Part shown: positions 32,371 through 41,420 of the stretch, piece after piece
How the letters are laid out: every line of letters starts with the position of its first letter
Position numbering within the stretch: position 1 is the stretch's first letter
Source of the DNA: Phoenix dactylifera
Taxonomy: Eukaryota; Streptophyta; Magnoliopsida; Arecales; Arecaceae
Assembly: GCF_009389715.1 (NCBI RefSeq)
Contig: NC_052395.1
Span: forward strand, 18,883,528 to 18,947,527
Direction: 5' to 3'
Length of the DNA stretch: 64,000 nucleotides
Position numbers and translations under genes: made by a program
The notes under the pieces: model-generated
What the model was told of the DNA's origin: nothing
Seen by the model: the letters and a program-made list of their open reading frames with translations, nothing else
The model's database searches: none

Positions 32371-32447
32371 ATGACTCTGGTTTTGTGCATCAGGCATAGG
32401 TGGATTGGTAGGTATGAAGCCCATCTGTTCGGGAGTGATTTCTCTGA
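32371..32447 (+). repeat. Scrambled internal copy of AIL pieces
   Basis: ACTCTGGTTTTGTGCATCAGG through GAAGCCCATCTGT repeats 31,339-31,392 (intron end plus start of the second AIL exon). It then switches directly to TTCGGGAGTGATTTCTCTG, which repeats 30,717-30,735. Two distant internal segments are joined in a new order. Confidence 0.85.
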
Positions 32448-32465
32448 AAATTTTTTTTAAAAAAA

Positions 32466-32870
32466 AATAATATTCTAACGACGCTTTAAAGCGTCGTTAA
32501 AATCACGAAATTTTTTTAAAAAAAAATAATATTCTAACGACGCTTTAAAGCGTCGTTAAAATCACGAATTTTTTTTAAAAAAATAATATTCTAACGACGC
32601 TTTAAAGCGTCGTTAAAATCACGAAATTTTTTTAAAAAAAATATTATTCTAACGACGCTTTAAAGCGTCGTTAAAATCACATTTAACGACGCTTTAAAGC
32701 GTCGCTAAAAAGCGTCGCTAATTTCCGACGCTTTTAAAAGCGTCGGAAAATATTTTCCCCACTGTAGCATAGGCGACGCCTTACCGACGCTTAGGAAAGC
32801 GTCGGGATGGTTTTTACCGACGCTTAAAAGCGTCGCTAAAGGCCAAAAAAAAGCGTCGCTAATGCCCAAT
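32466..32870. repeat. Right subterminal repeats of CACTA 3
   Basis: Four tandem units of 57-59 bp (starts 32,473; 32,532; 32,589; 32,647), each holding the palindrome AACGACGCTTTAAAGCGTCGTT. Looser CCGACGCTT/AAGCGTCG motifs then run to the terminus. Confidence 0.92.
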
Positions 32871-32924
32871 TTTCTTGTAGTGCATGGAAGAGGATGACCG
32901 GGTACAATTTGGTATATGACACAG

Positions 32925-33943
32925 TTCCTCCCACGTATCCTGTGGACCAAGACCTCATAAAGCTGTGTCTGTTGGACCATTTGATGCGACTAGGATGTGG
33001 TGACCATTTCACTAAGGAAATGGCAGATGCCATGGATCACATTTATCGGTTAGCTTACAATTTTAGCCTCTCTTCCTGCTTGAATATTTTTTAATTTTTT
33101 GGTCATGTTATATCATCTTCATTTTTATTTTTTTTGAATTTCATCAACTTATCGCAATCTTCTGCAGGAGAGGGAAAATGCCAGCTCGTTTATAGTTTCC
33201 ATACTGTTTTCCTCAAATGTTATATCATGTTTTGAGGTCTCTCATACACGATTTTTTTTTCTAGTTATCATCACCAATGATCACTTAGCTGAAGCACGGT
33301 TCCGTGCAAACAAGGGCGATTAGTTGACAATTCACCAGCTATTAATTTGAACTTTAATTTTTTAAATAGTTTATTTTTTTAAAAAAATAAAAATTGAAAA
33401 TTAGAAGCTTCGCCAAAGATTATGTGTCTAGTGGTTACTTAATAACTCTACAATATTATCCATCTAGCTCACAATGCATTCTATTACCTACAATATCTTT
33501 CTGATAAAAAATAATCTTCAAATCTTATTGTTGTTATTATCATTGTTTTTGTTGTTGCTGTTATTATTACTATTATTACTATTGTAGCGCTTATATGAAG
33601 AATGATATGTAGATAAATTTTATAAAAGGACATATCAACCATCATCAAATGTTTGCATGGTATTATTTCTCATCCGAACTTTTGTTTTTGAGCGAGAGAT
33701 GGAAGTTCGATTTTGGATGGTATAAGCCCTTGCTCCAACTTGCCTGATCATAGCCGACTAGTCTAAGGCGTTGGAATATAACATAGCCATGCTATTCATG
33801 AGCCCATAATTGGTACTCCTCGTGTAGGAATTGGGGTACGGAGGAGCTACAACTGTCTAAAATGCACAATTTGCCGCTCCAAATATTCAGGGATTCTTTA
33901 GCTTTTCAACTCCTGAGGAGGCACGGCCATCGAATATCTCCAG
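32925..33943 (+). pseudogene. TPS copy B, exons 4 and 5
   Basis: Exon 4 (to 33,048; donor gttagc) encodes VPPTYPVDQDLIKLCLLDHL and RLGCGDHFTKEMADAMDHIY. Exon 5 (33,828-33,943; acceptor GTGTAG, donor gtaagg) encodes NWGTEELQLSKMHNLPLQIF and RDSLAFQLLRRHGHRISP and joins exon 4 in phase through a shared Arg codon. The upstream border of exon 4 is uncertain. Splicing GTGAGT (29,749) to GACACAG (32,924) removes 94 nt outside the transposon and shifts the frame. Reading straight through, transposon apart, stays open and adds 31 codons. Confidence 0.82.
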
Positions 33944-33963
33944 GTAAGGATTCTACATATGTA

Positions 33964-33983
33964 TCTATATAATATATATATAC

Positions 33984-34070
<87 letters not shown>

Positions 34071-34075
34071 CACAG
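33964..34075. repeat. (TA)n microsatellite in TPS intron 5
   Basis: TATACATATATA and TATA runs over about 110 bp. Confidence 0.95.
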
Positions 34076-34147
34076 ACATCTAGATAAATATATACATCAT
34101 TGCTCTTACATGGAAAGGAAAGTGGTTGATTGCTTTTTATGTCATAG

Positions 34148-34377
34148 AGAGGTTTTGCTGGTTTATGCGTGATCCGCAAATACTCTTGCACATAGAAGAG
34201 AACTACCAAGACTTCTTGGGAGCCATGTATACCGTCTACAGAGCCACGCATTTGATGTTTATAGAGGAATTGGAACTTGAAAATGCCAAAACTTTTTCCA
34301 AGAAAATATTGCAACAGGGATTGCCAAGCGAAGATTTGAAAGACAGCCTTTGGGCTCTTTCTGATCTCCAGAAAGAG
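34148..34377 (+). pseudogene. TPS copy B, exon 6
   Basis: Acceptor GTCATAG, donor gtaact. Joins exon 5 in phase (SPERFCWFM) and encodes HIEENYQDFLGAMYTVYRAT, then EELELENAKTFSKKILQQGL. This is the helical segment leading to the class I catalytic domain. Open throughout. Confidence 0.9.
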
Positions 34378-34803
34378 GTAACTAAAACGACTTCTTTTTT
34401 TCAAAAATTGAGGTAGCTAGATAGCTTGCACTACTAGTTCTCTTTCAGCCCCACCAAAGTTTCTCGCACCAATGAGTTACTTGGCGTTACATGGCTCAAG
34501 TGAGCATCCCCTCGTGAATCATGCATGCCACATCAACATCAAGAAACTTTTTTTATCAGTGGTTGAAGAGTGACGTTACTCTTTCAACAAATTTTCTCTT
34601 TCACATGGTCAATCTAGAGTTGAAAAAGGCAAGAAGTGCTAAATATCATAAGATGTCAAAGAATGTGCTTGGCCCACAATCTAGTTCAATTCGTGTAAAT
34701 TGCTGAAGTAAATATTTATCATCTAGACATCATGTTGTACATTAGTGGTTTCAACAACTAGTATTTTAATTTGGTAATTTTTAATGTCTGTATGCTAAAT
34801 CAG

Positions 34804-35092
34804 ATTGAGCATGAGTTGAAGAATCTGTGGTTAGCACGAATGGATCATCTAGAGCACCGGATGTACATAGAAAGAAGTAAAGACTATAATCTATGGATTG
34901 GAAAGTCCTCCTCTTGCAGGTAGCACACATAGCAATTAAGTACACATTATATGTGCTTATTATGGTTGGTGACATCAAATGCTTTATGTAAAATTGCAGG
35001 CTGACATGCCTTGACGACATTATCCAACTTGCCACAAAAAATTTCATGACTCGCCAATCAGTCTACAGGACTGAACTTGAGGAACTAAAGAG
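34804..35092 (+). pseudogene. TPS copy B, exons 7 and 8
   Basis: Exon 7 (34,804-34,919) encodes EHELKNLWLARMDHLEHRMY and the tail DYNLWIGKSSSC. Exon 8 (35,000-35,092) encodes LTCLDDIIQLATKNFMTRQS and YRTELEELKR. Both have proper borders, join in phase and are open. Confidence 0.88.
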
Positions 35093-35292
35093 GTAGGCCT
35101 CAAGATTAAAGCAAATTAAATGGTTCTCCTCTTTCTTAAGCAAAGTAATAAATGCTCTTTTTCCTTTCTTTTTTTTTTTGAGAAGAAAAGTATTCGATCT
35201 TATGGACAGAATGCTATCACATTTTTTCCTCTTTTCCTTTGTTTGGTTATTTAATTGATTCTCTACTATATGATATCAATACATCATACTAG

Positions 35293-35717
35293 GTGGTCCA
35301 AAGATATAGGCCTTGCCAACATGGGCTTTGGACGAGAGAACAACAAACTGCTACTTCCTTGCTTCCACTCCCATTTCCTTTCCTTTAGATTCTGAGGCGC
35401 GAAAAATTGTGGCAAAGTGTGCAATCTTAGTTACAGTTGCAGATGCTTTTTTTGATGAGCATGGTTCATTGGATGAACTACAATGCCTCACTGAAGCAGT
35501 CCAAAGGTATTGTTAGTTGCTATATGAAGGTTGAGGAATTTGTACATTGTTACTATTTAATATTGATACTTAGTTTGATGGTAATAGGTGGGAAGGTGAA
35601 GGCTTATCTGGGCATAGTAAAGTTATTTTTGATGCTCTTGATGACCTTGTATGTGATATTACATTGAAGATTTTCAACCAACAAGGTTATGATATAAAAA
35701 CACATCTTCAAGATATC
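35293..35717 (+). pseudogene. TPS copy B, exons 9 and 10 with altered Asp-rich motif
   Basis: Exon 9 (35,293-35,506) starts RWSKDIGLANMGFGRE. After a one-base frame change near 35,335-35,345 it continues in another frame as CYFLASTPISFPLDSEARK and VTVADAFFDEHGSLDEL. The catalytic DDxxD, which holds the Mg ions for the diphosphate, reads DAFFD: its second Asp is Ala. Exon 10 (35,588-35,717) encodes WEGEGLSGHSKVIFDALDDL and GYDIKTHLQDI. The frameshift removes the active site from any translation, so the gene cannot make this enzyme. Confidence 0.87.
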
Positions 35718-35782
35718 GTAAGTTTCTCATGTCCATCTTTTCAAAATAGATGTGTACACTACTTTCATATGAGTAACTGCAG

Positions 35783-36560
35783 TTTGAGCCAGTTCGAATA
35801 TGTTGTTGCATATGAAGTGGCGAGACATGTTCAATGCGTGGTTGAAGGAGTCCGAGTGGAGTGGAAGCAGACATGCACCATCAATTGATGAATACCTTCA
35901 AGTTGGCTTGATCTCTGTAGCTGTACAAGCAATGTTTCTCCCCCCATGTTATCTTGCAAGTCCAAAGCACCCACAGGACACTCCAGGAACCCGTTATAGC
36001 AAAACTACCAAATTGTTAATGCTCTCGACTCGCTTATTGAATGACATTGAAAGCTATGAGGTTATACTACTCCACCATAATTTTCATGCCTATTTGTCTC
36101 ATTATTGTTGTTTTCAAACTAATGCAAAATCATTTCAAAAGAGATGAAACACGGAAAATTGAACATGGTTCCACTGTACTTGAAAGAGAATCTAGAGGCA
36201 AATATTGAAGATTCAATTGCATATATACATAACAAGCTGGATAGACTGAAGAAGCAGCTGCTTGAAATTATTATGACTAATAGCAATACCGAAATACCGA
36301 AAGAATGGAAACAAGTCCATCTATGTGCTTTGAAGGGGTTTCAGATGTTGTATAACCCCTATAATTTATTTGACTCTCCTACTGCGCTACTCCAGGACAT
36401 TACCATGGCTATCTATGAGCCATTAGTTATGGATGCCCAGAGAATGCTTCTGCCACCATTTGTGCTTAATGCTCATGAGTCAATTAAGAAGAATAAAAGA
36501 CAGTCTATGGATGATACTTCTGAGAAAGAACTATCAGTGAAGGCTCAAGGACGGTTTTAA
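35783..36560 (+). pseudogene. TPS copy B, exons 11 and 12 (C-terminus)
   Basis: Exon 11 (from about 35,783 to 36,060) encodes WRDMFNAWLKESEWSGSRHA, PSIDEYLQVGLISVAVQAM and LSTRLLNDIESYE, the NSE/DTE second metal-binding site (Asn and Ser present). Its start does not join exon 10 in phase, and a TGA lies near the likely acceptor. Exon 12 (36,142-36,560) encodes MKHGKLNMVPLYLKEN, IEDSIAYIHNKLDRLKKQL and ALKGFQMLYNPYNLFDSP, ending at TAA 36,558-36,560. The exon 11/12 junction is also out of phase by the obvious borders. Confidence 0.85.
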
Positions 36561-37510
36561 GGAGTTAATTGTAAAATAGTTTATAATTCAATAGCAATGC
36601 CTTCCAAAATCAAGCAGTCACTTACTATGGGAGGCCCAAAAGATTTCTTACATTACGGTGCCCATCTTCTTACATGTTTTTAGCTGTGCCTCCCATTTCT
36701 CCAAGTCCTTTGTTGAAGATGTAGGTGGTAGTATTCAGGTGTGCGTGTTCAAGAAATATTTATATCTATACTATTGTATCTTCTGTGTTGTTACCGAAAG
36801 AGTGCATATTATAGTCTTTTGTGCACAACATATTGATGATAATAAAGGAAATGTAAGTGCAATAAGAATTTATGGTTGTTTTCTCTGTACCCTTATTCAT
36901 GTTTATACATACATGAATTTATGGTTCTTTCAGAGGGCCCAAGTTGCATCATCCTCTAGTCATATATTGGCTATTGGCCAAGTCCGTTTTGGTACCATTT
37001 GTAACATCTTGTGACCTTACCCAAAAAAGCTACCTATAAGTTATTTAGATCTTTTGACCTTGTATAAAAATTCAAGATGTTTTGGCGCATAACTCAAAAT
37101 GCACATCCACATGGATCCTCATACATTTCATTTAGATTACTTTTATATCCAATATAATTATATCCTTAGCCTCATTAAAGCATGTATAAGTATGTTATTG
37201 AAACTAATGAACAATTGAGGCCTCAATGCAAGAACTATTGGTCTAACAAAGCATCTCAATTATTATTCCTATCTTAAATTTCTTAATCAACCTGATCTAA
37301 TCCAATTAATGTGTCTCAATCCAACCTAACTCGACTAGCCCAACTCTAATCAAGCTTAAGCTAAGGTAGTATATGGTTGGGTTGAGTTAGAGAAATCCCG
37401 ATGCAAGACTAGGTTGAATTGGATTAGGTTAAGAAGTAAAAAGATAGAAAGGATAGGAGTGCTTGAAATAAATATAACCACTGGACACAGTAAATTGCCA
37501 AAAGATCTTT
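36561..37510. other. TPS 3' flank, no gene recognised
   Basis: Begins with 3' UTR-like sequence (TAATTCAATAGCAATGCCTT at about 36,586) that recurs at about 37,786. The remainder is AT-rich with no supportable exon. Confidence 0.55.
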
Positions 37511-37519
37511 TTGTCATGT

Positions 37520-37850
37520 TTGACGGGACTTCGGATGTTATATAACAACTCGAATATTGCATTTGACTCGCCTATGGCATTACTAGAGAACATTAGCATG
37601 ATGATTTATGCACCTTTGGTGGTACGTTCAGAGAACATCTGTGCCATATTTTCTGCCACATGGTTGCAAATCATAGAAGGAGAGCAGTGGACAGATTCGG
37701 ATAATGCCCATGAGAAAGAATTGTTGGTGAAAAATGGAGGTGGGTTTCAAGGACCGAACAGCAACATAGCTTTTAATTCAAAAGCAACACCTTCTACAAT
37801 CAAATGCCTCACAAAAAGAAGCCTTCTGAAATCAAACACCTATGTGAGGC
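37520..37850 (+). pseudogene. Third TPS fragment: terminal exon and 3' UTR
   Basis: LRMLYNNSNIAFDSPMALLE and NISMMIYAPLVV match the C-terminal exon residues QMLYNPYNLFDSPTALLQ and DITMAIYEPLVM of copy B. After a diverged stretch come HEKELLVKN (exon 12: SEKELSVKA) and then 3' UTR sequence (AATTCAAAAGCAACACCTTC). No other exon accompanies it. It is a decayed partial duplicate from the same locus. Confidence 0.8.
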
Positions 37851-37939
37851 TCAAAAGTTTGAATCAATTAGGGTGCCTCTGTCCTACACGGTTCTTTCTC
37901 GGCGTTCCTTTATTCTAGTACCTTTCTATTCATTCAGGC

Positions 37940-38133
37940 ATGGGTGTTGAAGCAGCTGTGAGGCGAACAGGGCTGTAGACTGGGTCGTCTTATATGCAGC
38001 CCACCACTCTGGATTTGTATTTTGAGATCCTTCTGATGATGTGCCGCAGGTATTAGATCGTGTTTTACTTTGCGATAGTTCTGGGCTCTCTTATCGTCAT
38101 ATATAGGAAGAAGCTCGTTCGAAAAAAAAAAAA
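37940..38133 (+). mobile_element. LINE 3'-end remnant with A-run
   Basis: The plus strand gives EANRAVDWVVLYAAHHSG, then, after an in-frame stop, SDDVPQVLDRVLLCDSSGL. These match the RNase H C-terminus of the two LINEs in this window (EANRAADWVASHAARHSE ... SDDDVHPYLHLLLSRDLAG). An A-run at about 38,121-38,133 ends it. A short, old 5'-truncated insertion. Confidence 0.68.
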
Positions 38134-38774
38134 ATTACTGTTTCTATATATGTGCTGTTTTCTCTTCGTTGGGTGCGATACTGTCCACGGTGTAGTGGAT
38201 CTTGCAAGTACTATACGAGTGACTAATATCCGCATAAGCCCGGATGGGTGCCTCGAGAAAATAAGCAGTGTTCAGCGACAGAAAACGGAATGATTGGAAT
38301 CAGCGAGGCACAGATATTTTTAAGAAGCAACTGAACGTCCGCTAGATTGTGGCCCTTGACGTAGAGAACATTCTCTTCGGGAGGTTTAATTGTGTATCAA
38401 GGGGACATGGGTGGTCGTGGCCCCTCTAATGGCTGGAAAAGATCCCACTCGAGTGGCACAGAGGGCAAGCAAACCCGCAGCCGGCCCATAGCTTGGCTCC
38501 CCGGGTGCCAACGTAATCTGCTTTGCTACCGAACATGTTGCTTTCGTTATTATTGTCATTGTTATCGTTATTGTTGTCAGATCATGTTGTTAAGAAATTG
38601 CTTTTAAATCACTAGCATAATGCTTCCATCTCCTACTCTTGAGTTTGGACATTGGAAGGTTTTGTATAAACCCATCTAACACTTACGAATGTTTACAGAT
38701 CTATACAAATAAATTTGCATGGCATAAGGTACTTGCCTGATATGTAGTAATATTTGAACCTGCTGTACATTAGC
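38134..38774. other. Intergenic, nothing recognised
   Basis: Mixed-composition DNA; no exon, repeat or element end that I can support. Confidence 0.5.
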
Positions 38775-38942
38775 ATTCTGTATTTATATGTACATGTATA
38801 TGTATATATGTATATGTATATATATGTATTTGTATATGTATATATATATGTATATATGTGTATGTATATGTATATATATATGTATTTGTATATGTATATG
38901 TATGTGTATATATGTGTGTGTGTGTGTGTGTGTTTGTTTGTT
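38775..38942. repeat. TATATG / TG microsatellite
   Basis: TATATGTATATG units followed by (TG)n and TTTG units. Confidence 0.95.
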
Positions 38943-38944
38943 TA

Positions 38945-39090
38945 TATTTGCATCCTACACCAGGTATGCCACACCAGCTGTAGGCCAGGCCAATAAGCGA
39001 GGGATCATCGTTCTCATCATCCCCAGGGAGATCGAAGGGTTTCGCAGTGGCCATCTCTGTCGTGACAACTGGGAGCAGTGTCGAAGGGGT
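38945..39090 (-). pseudogene. RGGA-like RNA-binding protein N-terminus scrap
   Basis: The minus strand gives MATAKPFDLPGDDENDDPSL, resembling the MAT-NPFDLLGDDxxDDPS start of plant RGG-box hyaluronan/mRNA-binding family proteins. The reading ends soon in the neighbouring microsatellite. Only the first exon-like part is present, with no promoter identified. The assignment rests on about 20 residues. Confidence 0.4.
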
Positions 39091-39909
39091 TGGAGGAGAG
39101 GAGGCGGCGTAAAACATAAAGGGTTTGGAAAGGCGGTCTCTCGCTTCTTCCCAGCTTCGAGAGGCCTTTCAGGAAAGGAGAAACCCCACAATTGTTGGGG
39201 TTTTCTGGTGCAAGTTGTGGGATCCATGCGAGAAGTGGAATCATGCCACGTTCGTCCTTGCCCTTCAATGCAGTTGCCGTTTACCCAGCAAGACGGCCTA
39301 CCAGAAGAGCAGGTCCATCGCAAGCGCCACTGCCTGGGCCAGCAACAGCCCACGTCTCCACCGCTGCACGCCGCCTCTCTGCAGCAGGGTTGGTCTAACT
39401 CTTAGGTGACGGAAGCGATCGCCTAAGGCTCCAGTCCAAAAAAGGCCCACCGCAGAAAAGGCCTCAAAGACAAAATGAAAAAGAAAAAGATCCCCCGGTG
39501 AGTTCGCCTTAGGCCGGTCCACTACAGAAAAAACCTCAAAGACAAAATGTCCTTAGGCCTCCAAATACATTGGGCCGCTCCTATGAACACACCACGTCCA
39601 TCTAAATACATTGCTTCTTTGCGCAGCAATCCAACAAACTGATTGTAAACGATTAGTTTGGGGCACCTCAAGTTCACTAGGAAGTCCTGGGGAAATTTCT
39701 AGTTTTTATTATAATTTTCTTGCCGATCTGATGATAATTATAAGCTTTTTTATAATCGTATTGGTTTATTGGAATTTTAACTTGTCATCTGGCATTTTAA
39801 TCAGGTAATCTTTTAGCTGGCTTTTTGATCAGCCATAAGAGATTACAGCAAGCAGTTAGAATCCTTTAATTTGTGGCGGATCAGGAGTCCTATTTATATT
39901 GGCATCTGA
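39091..39909. other. Low-information stretch with a short tandem repeat
   Basis: 39,091-39,420 is GC-balanced with open frames on both strands but no recognised family. About 39,440-39,560 holds two diverged units with CAGAAAA and CCTCAAAGACAAAATG. The rest is AT-rich. Confidence 0.45.
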
Positions 39910-40850
39910 AGATGTCTGCAACAACCCAGGACCTCACCCAAAATGGCTAGCCGGAAGGTATTATTTGAGTTCCTTGATTCTGTATAAGTACCCAAGATCT
40001 ACCCAGTAAATAATCGATGTGGGACTAAACACACGTCTGCACGGGTCCTCACATACCCCTCCGTTCAAGCTCCGACGTCCTCGCCAGGCTAAGAGTTCAA
40101 ATCTATTCAAATCTAATCACAAACACCATGATTGGCCCGTGGTCAACCCCAATGGATCCGTACTGCAATATCCTCTAGTCTACATAGGTTATGGGCCGGA
40201 TCTGCTCTGATATCATTTGTAACCCAGGACCTCACATGCTCCGCGCAGGCGGGGGCGTGACATTTGGTATCAGAGACGAGGACGGCTCTTGTCCGATGGT
40301 GGGAAGGGTGTGAGGCCCAATAGTCCGACATCGGAAAGACTCGTTCCAGAGCCTGGGCATATGAGGCGGGTGTCTCCTAATCCTGCAGACGCATTTTGGG
40401 AGGAAAATAAAACCGGAGAGGGGTGAAGGACGCTTGCGTGAAGCTCCGAAACCGGACAATATCTAGCAGGGGAGCCCTACGGTCCCCCCTCATATGGCCC
40501 CCACATGGGCACTGGGTGCCTCACGTGCCCCGCAAAGGCGGAGGGGTGACATTTGGTATCAGAGCCGAGGACGGCTCTTGTCCGATGGTGGGAAGGGTGT
40601 GAGGCCCAATAGTCCCTCATCGGAAAGACTCGTTCCGGAGCCTGGGCATATGAGGCAGGTGTCTCCTAATCCTGCAGACGCATTTTGGGAGGAAAACAAA
40701 ACCGTGAAGAGGTGAAGGACACTTGCGTGAAGCTCCGGAGCCGGACAATATCTAGCAAGGGAGTCCCACGGTCCCTCCTCATGTAGCCCCCACGTGGGCA
40801 CTGGGTGCCTCACGTGCTCCGTGCAGGCGGGGGCGTGATAATGTCATAAT
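39910..40850. mobile_element. TRIM-like LTR remnant with two primer-site units
   Basis: TGGTATCAGAG, the complement of the initiator Met tRNA 3' end, occurs at 40,265 and 40,554 (the second extended to GAGC). Each is directly preceded by a GGGGGCGTGACA / GGAGGGGTGACA end. A unit of about 289 bp is tandemly repeated between and after them, and a third partial end lies at about 40,810-40,845. CCCAGGACCTCAC occurs at about 39,922 and 40,225. No protein is encoded. Size and structure suggest a terminal-repeat-in-miniature or similar non-coding retroelement; exact LTR borders are not settled. Confidence 0.55.
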
Positions 40851-41420
40851 TTAATATAATGATAAATCGGAAAATTTCTAGTTTCATCAGGATTGGGGTC
40901 TTGATATGGTTCTAACTTCTTAACATGCACTTCTAATGGGAGCAGCACTGAATAGAAATATCAATAAAATTTTACAACACTTTCTCCCCTTCCCTCAAAG
41001 GTTTAACTCATGAAGTAACAGCATCTCCAAATCTAGGTGCAAATTCATGCGTTCTTTCAGTTAATGGTGATATGCCCATCTAGTTATCATTTCATATTCT
41101 AATTAAAATTCGTATCAAACTTACAGAATTTCTTGAATCTGTTCCGCATCCATTCTAAAACAATCTAATCCTAGATTCTTAATGATCAGAACAAGAGCCA
41201 TCTTCTGCAGTAGAAAGACCCTTGAACCAAAACTGCTCTATAGAATCTCTCTCAAACCTCAACTAAGTCCACAAAATTCCAGTAAACCATATATAATCAT
41301 TTAGCTAGAGAAAACAATTGGCTATTATTGAATCATGAAAACGTTGGTTATATTTGGTCTGGCATTACGATGTGAACCAATAGAAAATAAATGGATAATA
41401 TGACTGACAGCTACGAAAAC
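40851..41420. other. Intergenic, nothing recognised
   Basis: AT-rich DNA left of the Copia element; no exon seen. Confidence 0.5.

Larger units (their letters stand above)
29804..32882. mobile_element. CACTA transposon 3 with CCB4-like and AINTEGUMENTA-like exons
   Basis: Left end CACTACAACAATAAAG at 29,804; right end TTTTCTTGTAGTG at 32,882. Flanking trinucleotide CAT on both sides (29,801-29,803 and 32,883-32,885). Both ends hold CCGACGCTT/AAGCGTCGG or ACGACGCTTT palindromes. There is no transposase. The interior carries two plant gene fragments in the plus orientation. It is inserted between exons 3 and 4 of the TPS gene. Confidence 0.92.
14286..36560 (+). pseudogene. Terpene synthase TPS-e/f (geranyllinalool-synthase-like), copy B
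   Basis: About 12 exons can be assembled with GT/AG borders: 14,286-14,576; 29,231-29,420; 29,529-29,748; 32,925-33,048; 33,828-33,943; 34,148-34,377; 34,804-34,919; 35,000-35,092; 35,293-35,506; 35,588-35,717; 35,783-36,060; 36,142-36,560. They sum to about 810 codons, close to the family size. Exon 1 carries SAYETAW. The C-terminal domain carries DAFFD in place of DDxxD, and NDIESYE as the start of the NSE/DTE metal site. Such enzymes ionise geranylgeranyl (or geranyl) diphosphate to acyclic alcohols. Lesions: a 10-bp deletion in exon 1, a frameshift in exon 9, and splice phases that do not close at exons 3/4, 10/11 and 11/12. Intron 1 is inflated to 14.7 kb by CACTA 2 plus Gypsy. I judge it a recent pseudogene. 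Confidence 0.88.

Noticed and set aside
29804-32885. CACTA 3 as an insertion into coding exon sequence
   Set aside because: Not established: the flanks begin with GTGAGT and may be a small intron, so I describe it only as lying between exons 3 and 4.
14286-36560. Annotating the TPS as an intact functional gene
   Set aside because: Exon 1 has a 10-bp deletion, exon 9 a frameshift, several junctions are out of phase, and the Asp-rich motif lacks one Asp.
39530-39545. CACTACAGAAAAA resembling a CACTA terminus
   Set aside because: It is one unit of a local repeat (the other reads CACCGCAGAAAA). No subterminal palindromes and no matching right end or TSD.
40554-40566. TGGTATCAGAGC as part of a tRNA gene
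   Set aside because: Only the complement of the tRNA 3' end is present, with no cloverleaf; it is a retroelement primer site.
39910-40850. Cassandra-type TRIM with 5S rRNA in its LTR
   Set aside because: No 5S rRNA internal promoter sequence can be seen.
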